Shown here: piece after piece, positions 11,497-23,100 of the stretch
How positions within the stretch are numbered: position 1 is the first letter of the stretch
Layout: the number at the start of each line of letters is the position of its first letter
From: Tetraselmis striata
Taxonomy: Eukaryota > Chlorophyta > Chlorodendrophyceae > Chlorodendrales > Chlorodendraceae
DNA length: 64,000 nt
NCBI GenBank assembly: GCA_006384855.1
Contig: VCJN01000208.1
Location: forward strand, 1 to 64,000
Direction: 5' to 3'
The notes under the pieces: generated by a model
The model's database searches: none
The model's input: only the letters and a program-made list of their open reading frames with translations
What the model was told of the DNA's origin: nothing
Translations under genes and position numbers: made by a program

Positions 11497-14245
11497 CTAC
11501 TGCGTGGGGGCTCCGCCAGCCTCCGGGGCAGCGGCCGCAGCGGGCGCGGCGCATGGGTGCACGCTGTAGTAGGCGACCTCCTCCAGGCCCAGGATGCTGC
11601 TGTAGTGCGTCATCACCTTGGAGGACAGGATCTGGACAGCGCGACACAGTGCGTGCGGGTGTGCCGGGTGAGGGGGGGGGGGGGGGGGGGGGCTTAGACT
11701 CGCGGATGCAACTCACACTGCACATGCCCCTCCTCCACATCCCGGCGACCAAAGCATGCAGGACCGTCTGCGTGGGCCCACGCTTCATGGACTGTGCCGG
11801 CATGCTCTCCGCGGGCAGGCACGTAGAGGTGCCGCATTCAGCCTCACATGACTTGCTTGACGATGGAGCACGGGGGAGGGAGAAGCAGACCCAATAAAAA
11901 ACCATGGAAAACATCTACAATAGTGTTGTATACGTTACAATGCATCCTTCATATATAGTTGTATCACCTCCAAAAAATACCAGTTTTCATGTTTCTGGTG
12001 CGAGCCATACTTTAGGGGCGTTATGTACTCGCCTAAAATGGTACGGGCGAGGAGGAGCGCTCCCGGTGCTTTTCAGTGACGCAGGGCGTGCGCGTGTACT
12101 ACGCATGCGCGCGCCTGCACCGCGGCCTGCGGTTCCCGTGACTCCAGAAGCACGCCTTGCATCATGCCTGCTCCTACTACGGACCTCGCGGGCCAGACAC
12201 GCGGCCGCCGGAAAGCGGCAATGCTCGACACTACGCAGTCGGCAGTACTCCGATGAGCCAGCCTATGGCTTGCATGAACGAGGCGGCGCTTGCGCCTGGT
12301 ATCTGGTTTGGACCGTTTGACGGTTCCTGGACACCGCTGGGTCGTTGCGCTGGGCGCGTCTACCCGCATCGCTACAGTTTGAGGACATCCCAGGGCCACG
12401 GGAACAATTGGTGGTGATGCGGGAACAAAACCACCGGTGCGCTGTTTAGGGTATAATGACCGCCCGCTGGGACACACATTTCTTTCTGTAATGATCCCCC
12501 CCCCCCCCCCCCCCCCCCCCCCTCTCCCCCGGCAATTCCTCCTCCTCTATCCGACACAAACTCTGCGTCAGCCCGGCATCCCGGCGGATACGCACCTGCT
12601 CGATGTTGGGCCGCTGGCTTGGGTCCTTGGCCAGCAGAGAGTAGACCACCTTTGCCAGCTCGGGCGAGTACTTGGCGGAGATGGGCGCAAAGCGGCCGCG
12701 CGCCACCTGCAGCTGCAGCTCCTGCACCGTGCGCGCCTCAAACGGCACCTGCCCCCCCCCCGGTGCGCCACAGGGGGTTCGTCAGCTCGGCAGGGGGGGG
12801 GGGGGGGCGGGGAGGGGGGAGGGCGCAGGGGGTGGCGCCCGGCGGGGAGGGGCGGCGGGCACCTTGTACGTGCACAGCTCGTACAGCACGCAGCCCAGCG
12901 CCCAGATGTCCGCGGCAAACGCAAACGGCTGCCCCTCCCAAAGCTGCGCGCGCATGCAGGAAACGGTGCGTCAGTAGCGGCACTGCCGGAGCGATGCATA
13001 GATGCGCTGCGGTGTTGAGAGCTGAGTTCTCGGGATGGGGGCGAGGTAGGGGGGGGGGGGGGGGGGATGCCTCTGGCGCCATGTACTTTGGCGCCGTGAC
13101 GGTCGCCTGGCTCTTGCCGGCGCGCAGCAGCTCCACCATGCCGGGCTCGTGGAGCAGCAGGTGTTGGTTGGGCGTGGCGTGCATGTTGGAGGGCTGGGTG
13201 TGGGTGTGTGTGCCCGCGGGGGTTGGGAGGGGGGGGTGGGGAGGGCTTAGGCTCGCGGGTGCAACTCACATCGCGCATGCCCCTCCTTCACACCCCGGCA
13301 GCCGGAGCTTGTAGGACCGCCTGCGCGGGCTCGCAACATACATGCAACGCGCCGGTTGGCCACATCCTGCACCCAGACCTCGGATGCGCCTACCTTGATG
13401 TTGCGGTGCAGGATGCCGTTGTAGTGGTACGCGCGCAGGCCGTAGCAGGCCTGGATGAAGTACTTCCAGATGAGTGTCTCCTGCATCAGCTTCCCCGCGC
13501 GCGCGCCCTGTCGCACCCACCCAGCACCCGCCTCAGCCCCCGCTCCAGCGCGGCTGCGCCATCGGTGCCGCAGTGGCGCAGCATGCAGGCGGGTGGCGGG
13601 GACCCGGCGCGGTAGGGCGGGCGCCTCACCTGCTGCACCAGGCCCGCGAGGTTGCTGCCGGGCACGTAGCCCATGACGATGCAAATGGCGGAGTTGTCCA
13701 CAAACACGTCGTAGATGGGCGTGCAGCAGGGGTGCTGCACCGACGACAGCTTGTAGATCTCGTCCGCGGCTGCGTCCTTCTCCTCGTCGCTTAGCTGCTT
13801 TACATCGATCTGCGAGGGGGGAGGGGGCGGGGGGGGGGTCACACGACCACTCGCCTCCGGCTCCCCACATGCCTGATCCGCGCCAGTCCCCTCCTCTTGC
13901 ACCTCACCGACCAAGCGACGCACCTCCTTGACTGCGTACTCGGCGTCGTCCTCCAGCGCGCGCGCCAGATACATGCTACCAAGGCTGCCCTTCCCCAGGA
14001 ACTTGTGGACCTGGTTCATCCAGGAAGGGTGGCAAAGGGGGTGGGGGGAGGGGGGGGGGGGGGGGCGGAAGGTTTGGGTGCGGCCTCCTAATATCCCGAC
14101 GCCCCCATCCGCAGAGGTCCGCCCTTCCCATGAAGCCTGCAGCCACAGCGGGGGCGGCCCGACGCACCTTGAACCTGGCGTACAGCTCCCGCGGGCCCGC
14201 GTTCTTGGGCAACCCCGCGAGGGAGTCAGTCAGGCCGGTCGCCAT
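11497..14245 (-). CDS. NEK-family protein kinase-like gene, predicted pseudokinase, eight exons
   Basis: NEK kinases regulate cilia and the cell cycle in algae. Exons: 14245-14168, 14010-13924, 13809-13630, 13507-13394, 13193-13071, 12943-12863, 12748-12596 and 11631-11497. All junctions are phase 0 and the product is 316 aa. Seen: glycine loop LGKGSLGSMYLA, ATP-binding Lys in YAVKE, helix C Glu in DEIYKLS, YFIQACYGL, HRNIKPSN, YMAPE, and ADIWALGCVLYEL, then KDPSQRPNIEQ and a short Ala-rich tail. The catalytic Asp of HRD is Asn, and DFG is absent: the stretch between HLLLHEPG and YMAPE is MVELLRAGKSQATVTAPK. Intron 5 uses a GC donor (GAG then GCATCC). Intron 7 (964 nt) and intron 4 share a repeat of about 90 bp. 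Binding without phosphotransfer is inferred. Confidence 0.85.
11693..11780. repeat. Intronic repeat of about 90 bp, copy in intron 7 (mate 13247-13330)
   Basis: The stretch starting CTTAGACTCGCGGATG at 11693 closely matches the one starting CTTAGGCTCGCGGGTG at 13247, in the same orientation, over roughly 85-90 bp. Each copy follows a G-rich tract and each lies in an intron of the NEK-like gene. This suggests that intron sequence spreads by copying within the gene. Confidence 0.7.
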
Positions 14246-14771
14246 AGCGCTGACCCGCGCTGCGCGGCCTAACTACCACGCACGCCGGGGCCGGCAGCCT
14301 TACGCACAGTGCCCGACGTCTGACCACTGGTGCGGCTCGGGGCCAGGGGGCACCCAGCGCGCGCTGCCTGCCGTGGCAGCGATGTCGCGCGGAAGCGCGC
14401 GGAGGCGAGGGAGGATGGGTGTAGGCTGGAGTTTTTTTTTTTCCGGGCGGTGCCAGTGCGGCTGTGTGAGGCGGGCTGTGTTGTCGCCAAGTTCGTGAGG
14501 AATAGTTGCCGGGGGTAAACCGGCGAGCGATGGTTAATAACGGGATACTTGGGGTAGTGGACTTAGGCGCCACGTGCGGTCGATATAACGTGTGGTCGAG
14601 AGGCGAGCAGCGGACACTGACGGCTGCTGGATCGATACCCACATGCGAGTCAGCTGTCAGGCCGAGGCTGTAGGGACCAGGCCAGGCCGGCGGCATGCCT
14701 CCGGGACGTGAGGCTCATGGTTACAGTCGTGGCGCGCAGCACGCGCGCAGCGGCCGGCGGAGCTGTCCCCG

Positions 14772-14809
<38 letters not shown>

Positions 14810-15900
14810 TGATCCCGCCTAACGTACGATATACATCTCTCTATATGTTCGTCTGTAGTGCGCTTTTGTGAAAGCCCTGATGTAATTTATACATCTCTCG
14901 ATAAGTACATAGACATAAATCATCAGCACAGCATACGTATATTATATAGTGCATATGTAGACGACATTAAAGAATGGTATGTAACATTAAAGACGAAAAG
15001 TAGCGGCTTCGTCCCCGCTTTGAGAATAATAAAGGGAGACTGGGCCCTATCCTTGTGTACGGGTACGGTTTTCACAGCTGTGCGCGCCTCTCATTTTTTC
15101 AATAAGGCGGCACTACTGTGACACAGTGCACAATTGTGTGTAGCCTCAGTTTGTACCGGTTTGGTCACAAGACTCACAAGCGAAGGGTAATCCGTTAATT
15201 AAGAGTCATTTTCCCCATGGTGTGGGATTTTCTCGGCAATGGGTCCCGCGGCGGGGTGTTACACGTACGGTGGCGTACGCGTACGGCTGGCAGTGCTACA
15301 GTTCATTGCCCGCTTTTTTTGAGACTGCGCGATACGGCTACAAGGATTTCAATTTTTTTCCTATAGCGTATAATAACTCCTCTGATGATTTGTGGCGCTT
15401 CCGCAAACAAAGCGGAACCATTAGCAAGAAGTGACGACCATACATTGTTTATTGTTACAACAACAAATGTGTGACGGCGAAAGCAGTGCCAAACACCGGG
15501 CAACTACTCATCATCATCAACAACGCCTAAGATGTCGTCAAGCTTAGTGTTTCGGTTCTCTAGCAGTGCCCTATTCAGCTTGTCATGGATTTGTTTTATT
15601 GGCATGAGAACCATGTTCTAAAATCCCAATAATGCCCCAAGAGTTCTGGCAACCTACATCTATAGCTATTGTCGTGAGTAGAAGTCCAGTAGCACTCCCC
15701 CCGCTGTACGTTATTGCGCAACGAAGAACACAAACAAGCACCTCGAAGGTGGCCGCATCCATATTGTTGTTTCCCCATTTTGCTCCCAAATAACCTCATT
15801 GCTGTTGCCCCTGCTCTGGCGGTAAGCTCGTCTCCTTTTGTCGCCACTCCACGTGCGTACGCCAAATCATAGAACTGTAATTGGGCTACCAGCCACTTCC
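14246..15900. other. Region upstream of the NEK-like gene with C37 and repeat fragments
   Basis: No gene is supported here. The region contains T11 near 14432, the longest C run of the window (C37, 14772-14808), and the right arm of the 34-bp inverted repeat (14854-14887). A segment at about 15095-15165 (AAGGCGGC...GACACAG...CAATTGTGTG...TTTGTACCG) is related, in the same orientation, to 22965-23030. The NEK-like promoter should lie just right of 14245. I see no clear TATA element. Confidence 0.5.
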
Positions 15901-15905
15901 TCTTC

Positions 15906-18900
15906 CTAATACATGTACGTACCTCCCTTCATGCACGCTGCCTCTGGAAAAGCAGGGCACCGGTACTCGACGCCATTGCTCAGCATGTGCTTGCCTTGCT
16001 GCACAGCCTGCAGTAGCTGAGCACGCCTGGCCTCGTGGGCTTCACGTTTATGGCGCTCGCTGGGAGTCTCACTGCGATCCGGCAATGCAATGTCGGGCTC
16101 GCCCTCGTGAGATTGAAGATCGATGCCCAAGAATTGCTTTAGCTCCGCAGCCGCACAACCCGCTGCAAGCAGGATCCCGAGTGACGGCAGTCCGCAGCCT
16201 ACTGCCCGGCGCACCGACAACCATCTTCACCATGTCGCTCGATGATACGTAGGCAGGGGTGACCTCCGTTCTTCCGCTACTCTTCTGCTTGTGGAGGCTA
16301 CTCCGGAAAGCATTGATGCCGGCATCCGGACAGCTTTTGGGGCAATGTAGCCAATAGTCGGACCTGCCGCCATGCATAGTCAACACGTGCACCGATATTT
16401 ATAGTATGTGAAGGTATCACCTGTATCACCAATCGCAATGACATGTTGTTCAATAATGCATGTGTGGCTACCACTATACCGCACCTGAAAAACCGGCAGC
16501 ATCCCTTCGCTCGGCACCAGAATCCATTATTGGATTTCTTCAATGATGCAAAACCAGCCTCTGCATCCTCAACTCGCTGCTTCTTGTTCCGGAGTATTTC
16601 TTCACGGTTCCTATCAACAGCAATGCATGCCTTTGCGCCCCTTGACCTTGCCGTGCCGAGGCAGGTTTTGCACATATGCGCTACCTGGCCTCCGCACCTC
16701 CACCTCCAGAGCTCCGCTCTTACAATAACCACACATAAAACATATACGTACACGGGCTGAAACTCAGTTTATATCCACAAGCACAAAGCTACAGGTCTAT
16801 GTCATCTCACTCCCCATGCAAACATGATAGGAGGCTCACTCACCTCCGTATTTGTGTATGTTAGGGTCACAGTGTACCCGTCAGAGACGGATGCGGCTAC
16901 ATATTGCAGCGCCAAGGACTTGAACCGCACTCCGTTAGGTCCATGGCCTGCTGGATGGCCATCCGACCTTGGAGCCCAGTTCCCAACCATAGTAGCCACA
17001 GGATGTGTCGCCCTTCGCCACAGATACCGTGCTTGAAGAACGTGACACCTACCGCTCCAGGCACCGGATGAATCGTATTCAAACCGCCTAAAAGCAATGG
17101 ATCTGGTGAAGGAGGGGGGGGGGGGGGGGGGGGGAGGGAGAAACCTTAAAGCCGAGAAACGACGGGCGGGGCACCGCCATGCGCATTCCAAGAGTGCTTT
17201 AGGTGGCTGTAAGGCCATTAGGTGTACAACTACAGCCCTACCTAATGGGACTTCATAGAGTACCGATGGTTTCAGCTCGTGTTGGTGTTCTCTCCGCAGC
17301 ACGATCTCACGGCATGTAGTGTTCATCATTCCGCCTGCCCCGTGCGTGCATGCAGCGCACTGCTACTTGCAAGGCGCACGCAGCATCCCCGCCTTCGAAT
17401 GCAACTACCTGCTTGACGTGCGGTCTTGCAGTAGAGCGACACACATTTAGAATTCAACATTGCCCTCGCAATTCAACTGCATACACACATGCTTCTATGG
17501 GGAAGTGAGGACGTACCTGCAATTCCAAAGTGTCCATCTAGCGAGCTTTTGTTCATTTCAGCTGCGCCAATGGAATGGCCCAAAATGCGGATGCTTGTCA
17601 ACGGCGTCAAGAGCGGAAGCATGTGGGCCATATACTTCTCACAGTAGGCTGCAGCATCGTATGTTGCGATGTGTGCCTCCGTGATCGACGGGTTCAAGGA
17701 TCCAAATGTCAGGAGATCCGCGTGAAAACATGAGAAGACTGCAAAGCCGTCCTCCACCGAGTCATCCGACAGGTCATGAAAATACTCGATGATGTATCCA
17801 TCGGGATCAATATTCGACTCGCCATCGTCGTTTGGCACCATGCGCCGCACAAACATGGTAATGATTTCATTATGGGATTCCGGATTTCCTAGACCTGGCA
17901 AGATACACAGTCATAATGCCGTATGGGCATCGCAGGGGCGGGAAGGAATAATGTCAGCAGTGAGGGCGGGGAGGGGCAGAAACGAGAACCTTGGGGGGGG
18001 GGGGGGGGGGGGGGGGAGACATACCACTCCAGCTGACATTCACGTAGGAGCAACACCACCCACTTCATGTTGTATTCCATTGTCACTTCCACCTGCAAGG
18101 CTGCCACCGCTGCCCTCCGAGCTGATTTCGCATCTGACTCCACTTTGCCCCTGACTAGATGGGCAATGTACTTGTCCAACCGTTGCTCACACTTGCACCG
18201 GACATGCAATGACCATTGCCATACCAAATACACTTGATGTCAGGAAGTGCCTAGAAATACTAGTTGTAATTTGGAGCAGTGCACGTCAGCAGTTTGGAGC
18301 AATGCTCGCACTTGGTGATCAAGAAGCGATTGTCTTCTATCAATGTCTTTGGCACGGAGGAATTGGCCGCCAGCATGGCAACCATCACGCGGAGTTGCTG
18401 AAAGATGATGAAGCGTTGATCGCACAACTCACAAACAGTGCTGATTGTGCTGACCGCACGACTCCGGGCAGTCGGTGCAGTAGGCCTTCCGATCAGTGCA
18501 TGCATGACACTGCTCGTGGGTTTGCTAGCCTGTGAGCGCAGTCCTCACATGAAAAGTTGAACTCCTGCCCGCCCAGCAGTCGGCAAAAGCAGTGCGCCGC
18601 AATCGGAGAGCTGGTCTCCAAATGGGCGACCATGTCGACCTTCAAGAAATTCTGATAATTCTCAATCCGAGATTGCACGCGATCACGGCACCCCTGAAAT
18701 GTCAGATTCACAATGTTAACGCCAGGACAAAAGCTGACAAGCAACAAAGGATTGGCAAATTTTAGACAACATATGCATGTACCCCAAAGCCTGGATGTAC
18801 CTCCAAGTTCACGCCATAGCATTTGCCATAGCTGACCAACTCCGTAACCGCGTCTTTCGTAGCTTGGAGCCTTGGAGTTCTACGAGCCATGTCTAAATGA

Positions 18901-20309
18901 GGTGTTATCCAGCCCAGACAGATTCCTTTGCCGACCTTGTGCAAATTTGCGCAAAACACAACGCCAATTTCAATATGGGAACACAGTAGTGCAAACAACA
19001 TGATAAGCTGAGGTTGCTGAGCTATTGTATGTGCATGTTTCAGAGAAAAAGTATACATAGAGTACTCATAATTCGAGCTTTACCCGCTGTGCACCGCTTC
19101 ACCATATGGAAGAACACATTCCGTCCAACGCCAGTGCTCGCAGTTTTGCCATTGCCATCGGTTGATGTATGGTTTGCTGCATACTCTCTCCACATGACCA
19201 CTTGCAAATTCTCTGTTCACAGCATTAGCATGCCCATCAATATTTGTGTATGTGCATGGAGGTGGGGGGGGGAGGAGGGGCACACCAGCTTACCCGGCGT
19301 TGCACTGCTGGGACCTTGATGGTGTCCCCATTGCTCAGGACCAGATTCTTATGGCCAAAAGCTACCTCATGCATGTTCTGCGGGTCACATATGATGTCCA
19401 GACATGACTCAAACTTCTCGCGCGGCAGATGAGTGCGGTGACAAAGCGTCCGCAAATGCTTCCACTTGTCACGCCCAGGGCCAAAGGCAATTTCATGCCC
19501 ACGGGCTTTGGAGTAGATGTGCTTTGAAATGGCGCCATCAAAGCTCAGCGCGATCAGACCACAACGATCGAATGTCCCCATCATGCTGGATAATTTGTGT
19601 TCGCGCTCGTCATGGCTGCTGAATCTATTGTACATCTCTACAGCAACTAGTACCATAGGGAGATTGCAAGCCACAGCCACACGGACCGCACACGTAGAAG
19701 AAACCTGGGATTGCCTGGTCAACAAAGGGTGGCCAAACTGTCAACATGTGTGTGGATGTGTATCTAAGTGTGTAATGTACATGCTCATATCAAGGCGCAG
19801 TCCAACTAAGTTTGCTATGGCACCTACCTATACGCTTTGTATGCGTTGAACATATGGTCAACCCCGGATGGGTCGTTTTCGAAAGTCTCCACCACAGAGT
19901 TCATGACAAGGTCTAGGGTTTTCAGAAGTGTGCGCCCACGGCGCTCCTTCACCATGCCAATGCCCTGCTTGAAGTTCGTACAGTTTATACAGCTCCTCAG
20001 GAATGGGATTACCCACAGGATCAAGCTTTAAGCCAAGAAGGCTGTACAATTTCTCGACGCTTGTGATGCCTGATCTGACCTTGTTGTCAACCGTCCGCTG
20101 CTGGACTACGCTTTGGTCTGTCGCATGAGGACAGATGCGACGTCGCTGTTCCAGCAAGCGCTCCGCGTTGTCTCTCAGGCAAATCGCCTCAGCAACATTT
20201 ATGCTTGCTTGATCCTGAGCTGCCATGGATGAGTCAAGTCGCGCGCGTGTTTCCTCCAAGCGTTGCATGCACTGTTGCGTCGCCGCTACATCTTGATGTG
20301 CTTGAGCGC
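15906..20309 (-). pseudogene. Unidentified cysteine-rich multi-exon gene, probably disrupted
   Basis: I do not recognise the family. Exon-like blocks on the minus strand run from 20309 down to about 15906. They include a coiled-coil-like start (QRLEETRARLDSSMAAQDQA), a block ending DTIKVPAVQR (19.7-19.3 kb) with SFDGAISKHIYSKARG, and a block with CxxC pairs at 18.8-18.3 kb (HCFC..CEDC, CHACTD..CTDCPESC, CELC..CEHC). Further blocks lie at 18.2-17.9, 17.9-17.47, 17.3-16.8, 16.7-16.45 and 16.2-15.9 kb. Possible splice sites include GAG then GTGAGT near 16844 and CAG before GCRDRV near 18696. Poly-C on the sense strand at 18016-17993 and 17134-17114 falls between blocks. A one-base frame change near 19965 and a retroelement joined at 20310 suggest a broken gene. 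It could be a transposon gene. Confidence 0.45.
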
Positions 20310-22252
20310 ATGCACCGGCCCCCTGGCGACGGTGGAGCAGCTGGCGGAGGCCATCGCAGCTACCATCAGCAAGCGCATCAACACACCTCCGGAGCTGCAA
20401 GACGCGCAGTGGCTGAAGGACACCATGACAGCTGCCGGCGTCGAGATGTACCTCCACCACACCGAGCGGACACTGCTGCGCATGGGAGATGACAACCTCT
20501 GCGCCATCTCCCTCGGCAAAGAAGACGAGGAGTTCGCGGACACCCTGCGCCTAGCAGTGGCCCTCACCTCCCTTGTCGCGCTACCGCGGGCGATACGCCT
20601 CCGCACCATCGTCATCTACCTCACCGAGTCCGAGGTCGACCCCTCGGAGCTGCTCATCCACCCCTTCAGCCAGACGACCCGGGAGGCGGGAGAACTGGGA
20701 GGCAACACTGGTCACGACCAGATCCGACGCGCAGCGATAGGCCTGCGAAAGAAGGCCCGGAAGATCGACCCAGCGTCCCTCGCCCTGCGAGCCACCGGAC
20801 GCCCGATCTACACCCTCACCATGCAGCTGACCGCCCACCACCACAGCATCATCGGTGGCACCCGCAGCACCGACAGAACAGACCAGTGGCGCAACACAGT
20901 GTCGACATCGTGCGGGAAGATCAAGGCCACGCCAACCCCGTCACCAACCGAGAGGCGCCCTGCCGACACATCGCCAGCCCCACCACCAGCCGACCCAATC
21001 CAACTACCACCTCCAGCGACCCCAGCAACCCAGATCGCACCCCAAGTCTGCGACGCTCCCCCCCCCCCCCCCCCACCCCCCAGGGTTCGTGCACGTACCA
21101 CCGAAGCGCGGAGCGGTCGAAGACGCAGTGGCAGCCATCGACCAGCGCGGAGCAGCAACATAGCGCGCCCCCCGGAGCAGCCCACCCAGCCCCTGCACCT
21201 ACAGCCACAGCCCCAGCGGCAACTGCCATGCTTGTAGCACAAGCGGACGACGAGGAGGAACTGGAACTCAACTACGAGGAGAACGACAGCGCCATTCCGG
21301 GAGGGCACACTACCCAATGGCACCACATAGAGACTGGCAGAACTACACCATCTCACCACCGCAGCCACAGAGCTGCTTTAACAATCCTCTCCTGCCAGCC
21401 AACCCGCAATAGCCACCAACCTGGCCAGCCTCACAGCAGAGTCCCACCAGCTGCGCAACCCACAGCGCTTCTCCATCCAGCTGGAACGTCACCCCAGCCA
21501 GCCCACCCCAACAGGCAAAGGCAAGACAGCCACAACAGCCCAAAAAAAAAGCAGCCCAGGGGCCGCAGCCGCTCGGACGGCGCCACCCGCAACCGCAGCA
21601 GGAGCAAGCCACGCCTCTATGACACCCGCAGCTCAGGCATTGAGTGGATAACATACGATGATGCAGCCCACGCGTCCAACAGCTCGAACCAGTAAGCTGC
21701 TGAGCGAGCCACTGCAGCAACAACCAAGCTAGCCGACTCAAGAACACCGCCCACCACTAACCATGTGCCCGGTGCAGCTCATACACCAACACACACCCAG
21801 GAACTCACCACACACACAGAACACACACCGCCGATTCCCTCAACCACCACAGACAACTCCTACGCAATTACATGTCGGAGGGCACCGCAGCCCCCACCAA
21901 TCATACTAGCCGGCTCAGCGGTGGATAAATACTGAGCACCACATAGTTATTCCGGTCAGCCCCCTTCCCCCATCTCACCTTAGTAGCTGAAGGCGGGACG
22001 CTTCGGCTGCCTAAGCTTGCCTGCTGAGCTCTGGATGGGAAAGGCCTGACTTAGGTAGGGACAGCATGGGGGCGCTGCTGTCCTAGCTTCAGCCCGCGGG
22101 AAGCAGGGGCTTGTGCACACTGGAGGAAGGCCGTTAGCTTGAGCTGTAACTGCACCTAGTGTTCCCTACCATGGTCAGAGATAGCAGGTCCTAAGAACAA
22201 CTCAGTCTGGGCAAGTGGACGCAACAGACTAGCAGTTGTAATCAATTTCAAT
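20310..22252 (+). mobile_element. 5'-truncated, RT-less LINE-like element (ORF1-type, copy 1)
   Basis: From 20310 this matches the element at 60379-62420. It ends in AGTTGTAATCAATTTCAATTT, the same 3' end seen at 62403 and, slightly changed, at 43130. The coding part has VEQLAEAIAATIS, a Pro-rich middle, DDEEELELNYEEND and an Arg-rich end. No reverse transcriptase or endonuclease is present. The element cuts into the cysteine-rich gene on the minus strand. The Pro-rich part holds C17 (21058-21074) where the 61-kb copy has about C10. Compared with the other copy it has an internal deletion after the ELELNYEEND segment. I see no clear target duplication. Confidence 0.75.
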
Positions 22253-23100
22253 TTCCCATACTGGAAACATCACGGCAGCAACAGCACTCAGCCTCGCGCC
22301 GAAGCGGTAACATCTACCTGCGCACCGCCGCTTTGATCCCATAGTAGCAGCCCCCCGGCTCCGCCAACCCGCAAGGCAGGCAGCTACACCGCAACCCTAC
22401 AACCAGACGTGCGTCGGCCGACACGCGGTTTAGCGAGCGCACCGTAGCATGGGTGTGGCGCAGCACCGCTCGCCGGCGGGAGCCTAATTGGAGGGCGCGT
22501 TGACTAGCCCGCGCCTCAAACATCAGGCGACCGAAGGAACCCTTAGGAACCCTCGGAGATGGGGAGCTCGAGGCGTACCCCGCCTAATTCGGCCACGCTG
22601 AAGCGCGTGGTGGCGTCGGAATGGTCCATTCCTTGCGGGAACGTAGCCATTTTGCAGAGCCATCCCGCGTGTTACAGCGCGCGCGGCGCCGCCGTAACGA
22701 CTTCACGTGATATCGCGCGACTTTACATTACAGCTTTAATTGAAATTGTGTATTGAAATTGTGTATTGAAATTGTGTATTGAAATTGCTTTAACTGAAAT
22801 TGCCGTTTTGACCCATGGGAGTCCCACACGATAGGAGAAGTGACTCTTAATATACAAGAAATGAAAGATGCTAGAAAGTGCTTCCTCTAGCTAGGCACCA
22901 CGCACTAGTATCCATGCCAGTAGTGTCCGGCAATAAACCATCAATTTTCACCGTTGTGCCCGCTTTTCAAGGCGGCGGTACTTTGACACAGCACACAACT
23001 GTATGTGGTCTCAATTTGTATCGAGAGTCAGCATGATCGGCGGAGTCAGTGTCATGATAACATAAAATATATGTGTCATCGGGGCCAAAAGATCACTAAT
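22253..23100. other. Non-coding stretch with a 13-bp tandem repeat
   Basis: There is no gene here. A 13-bp unit (ATTGAAATTGTGT) repeats about 3.5 times at 22738-22790 and resembles the LINE tail word CAATTTCAAT on the other strand. A segment at 22965-23030 is related to 15095-15165. Both may be ends of the same dispersed element. Confidence 0.5.

Noticed and set aside
22738..22790. LINE tail on the minus strand
   Set aside because: The 13-bp repeat resembles the tail word, but the adjoining sequence does not match the element's 3' UTR.
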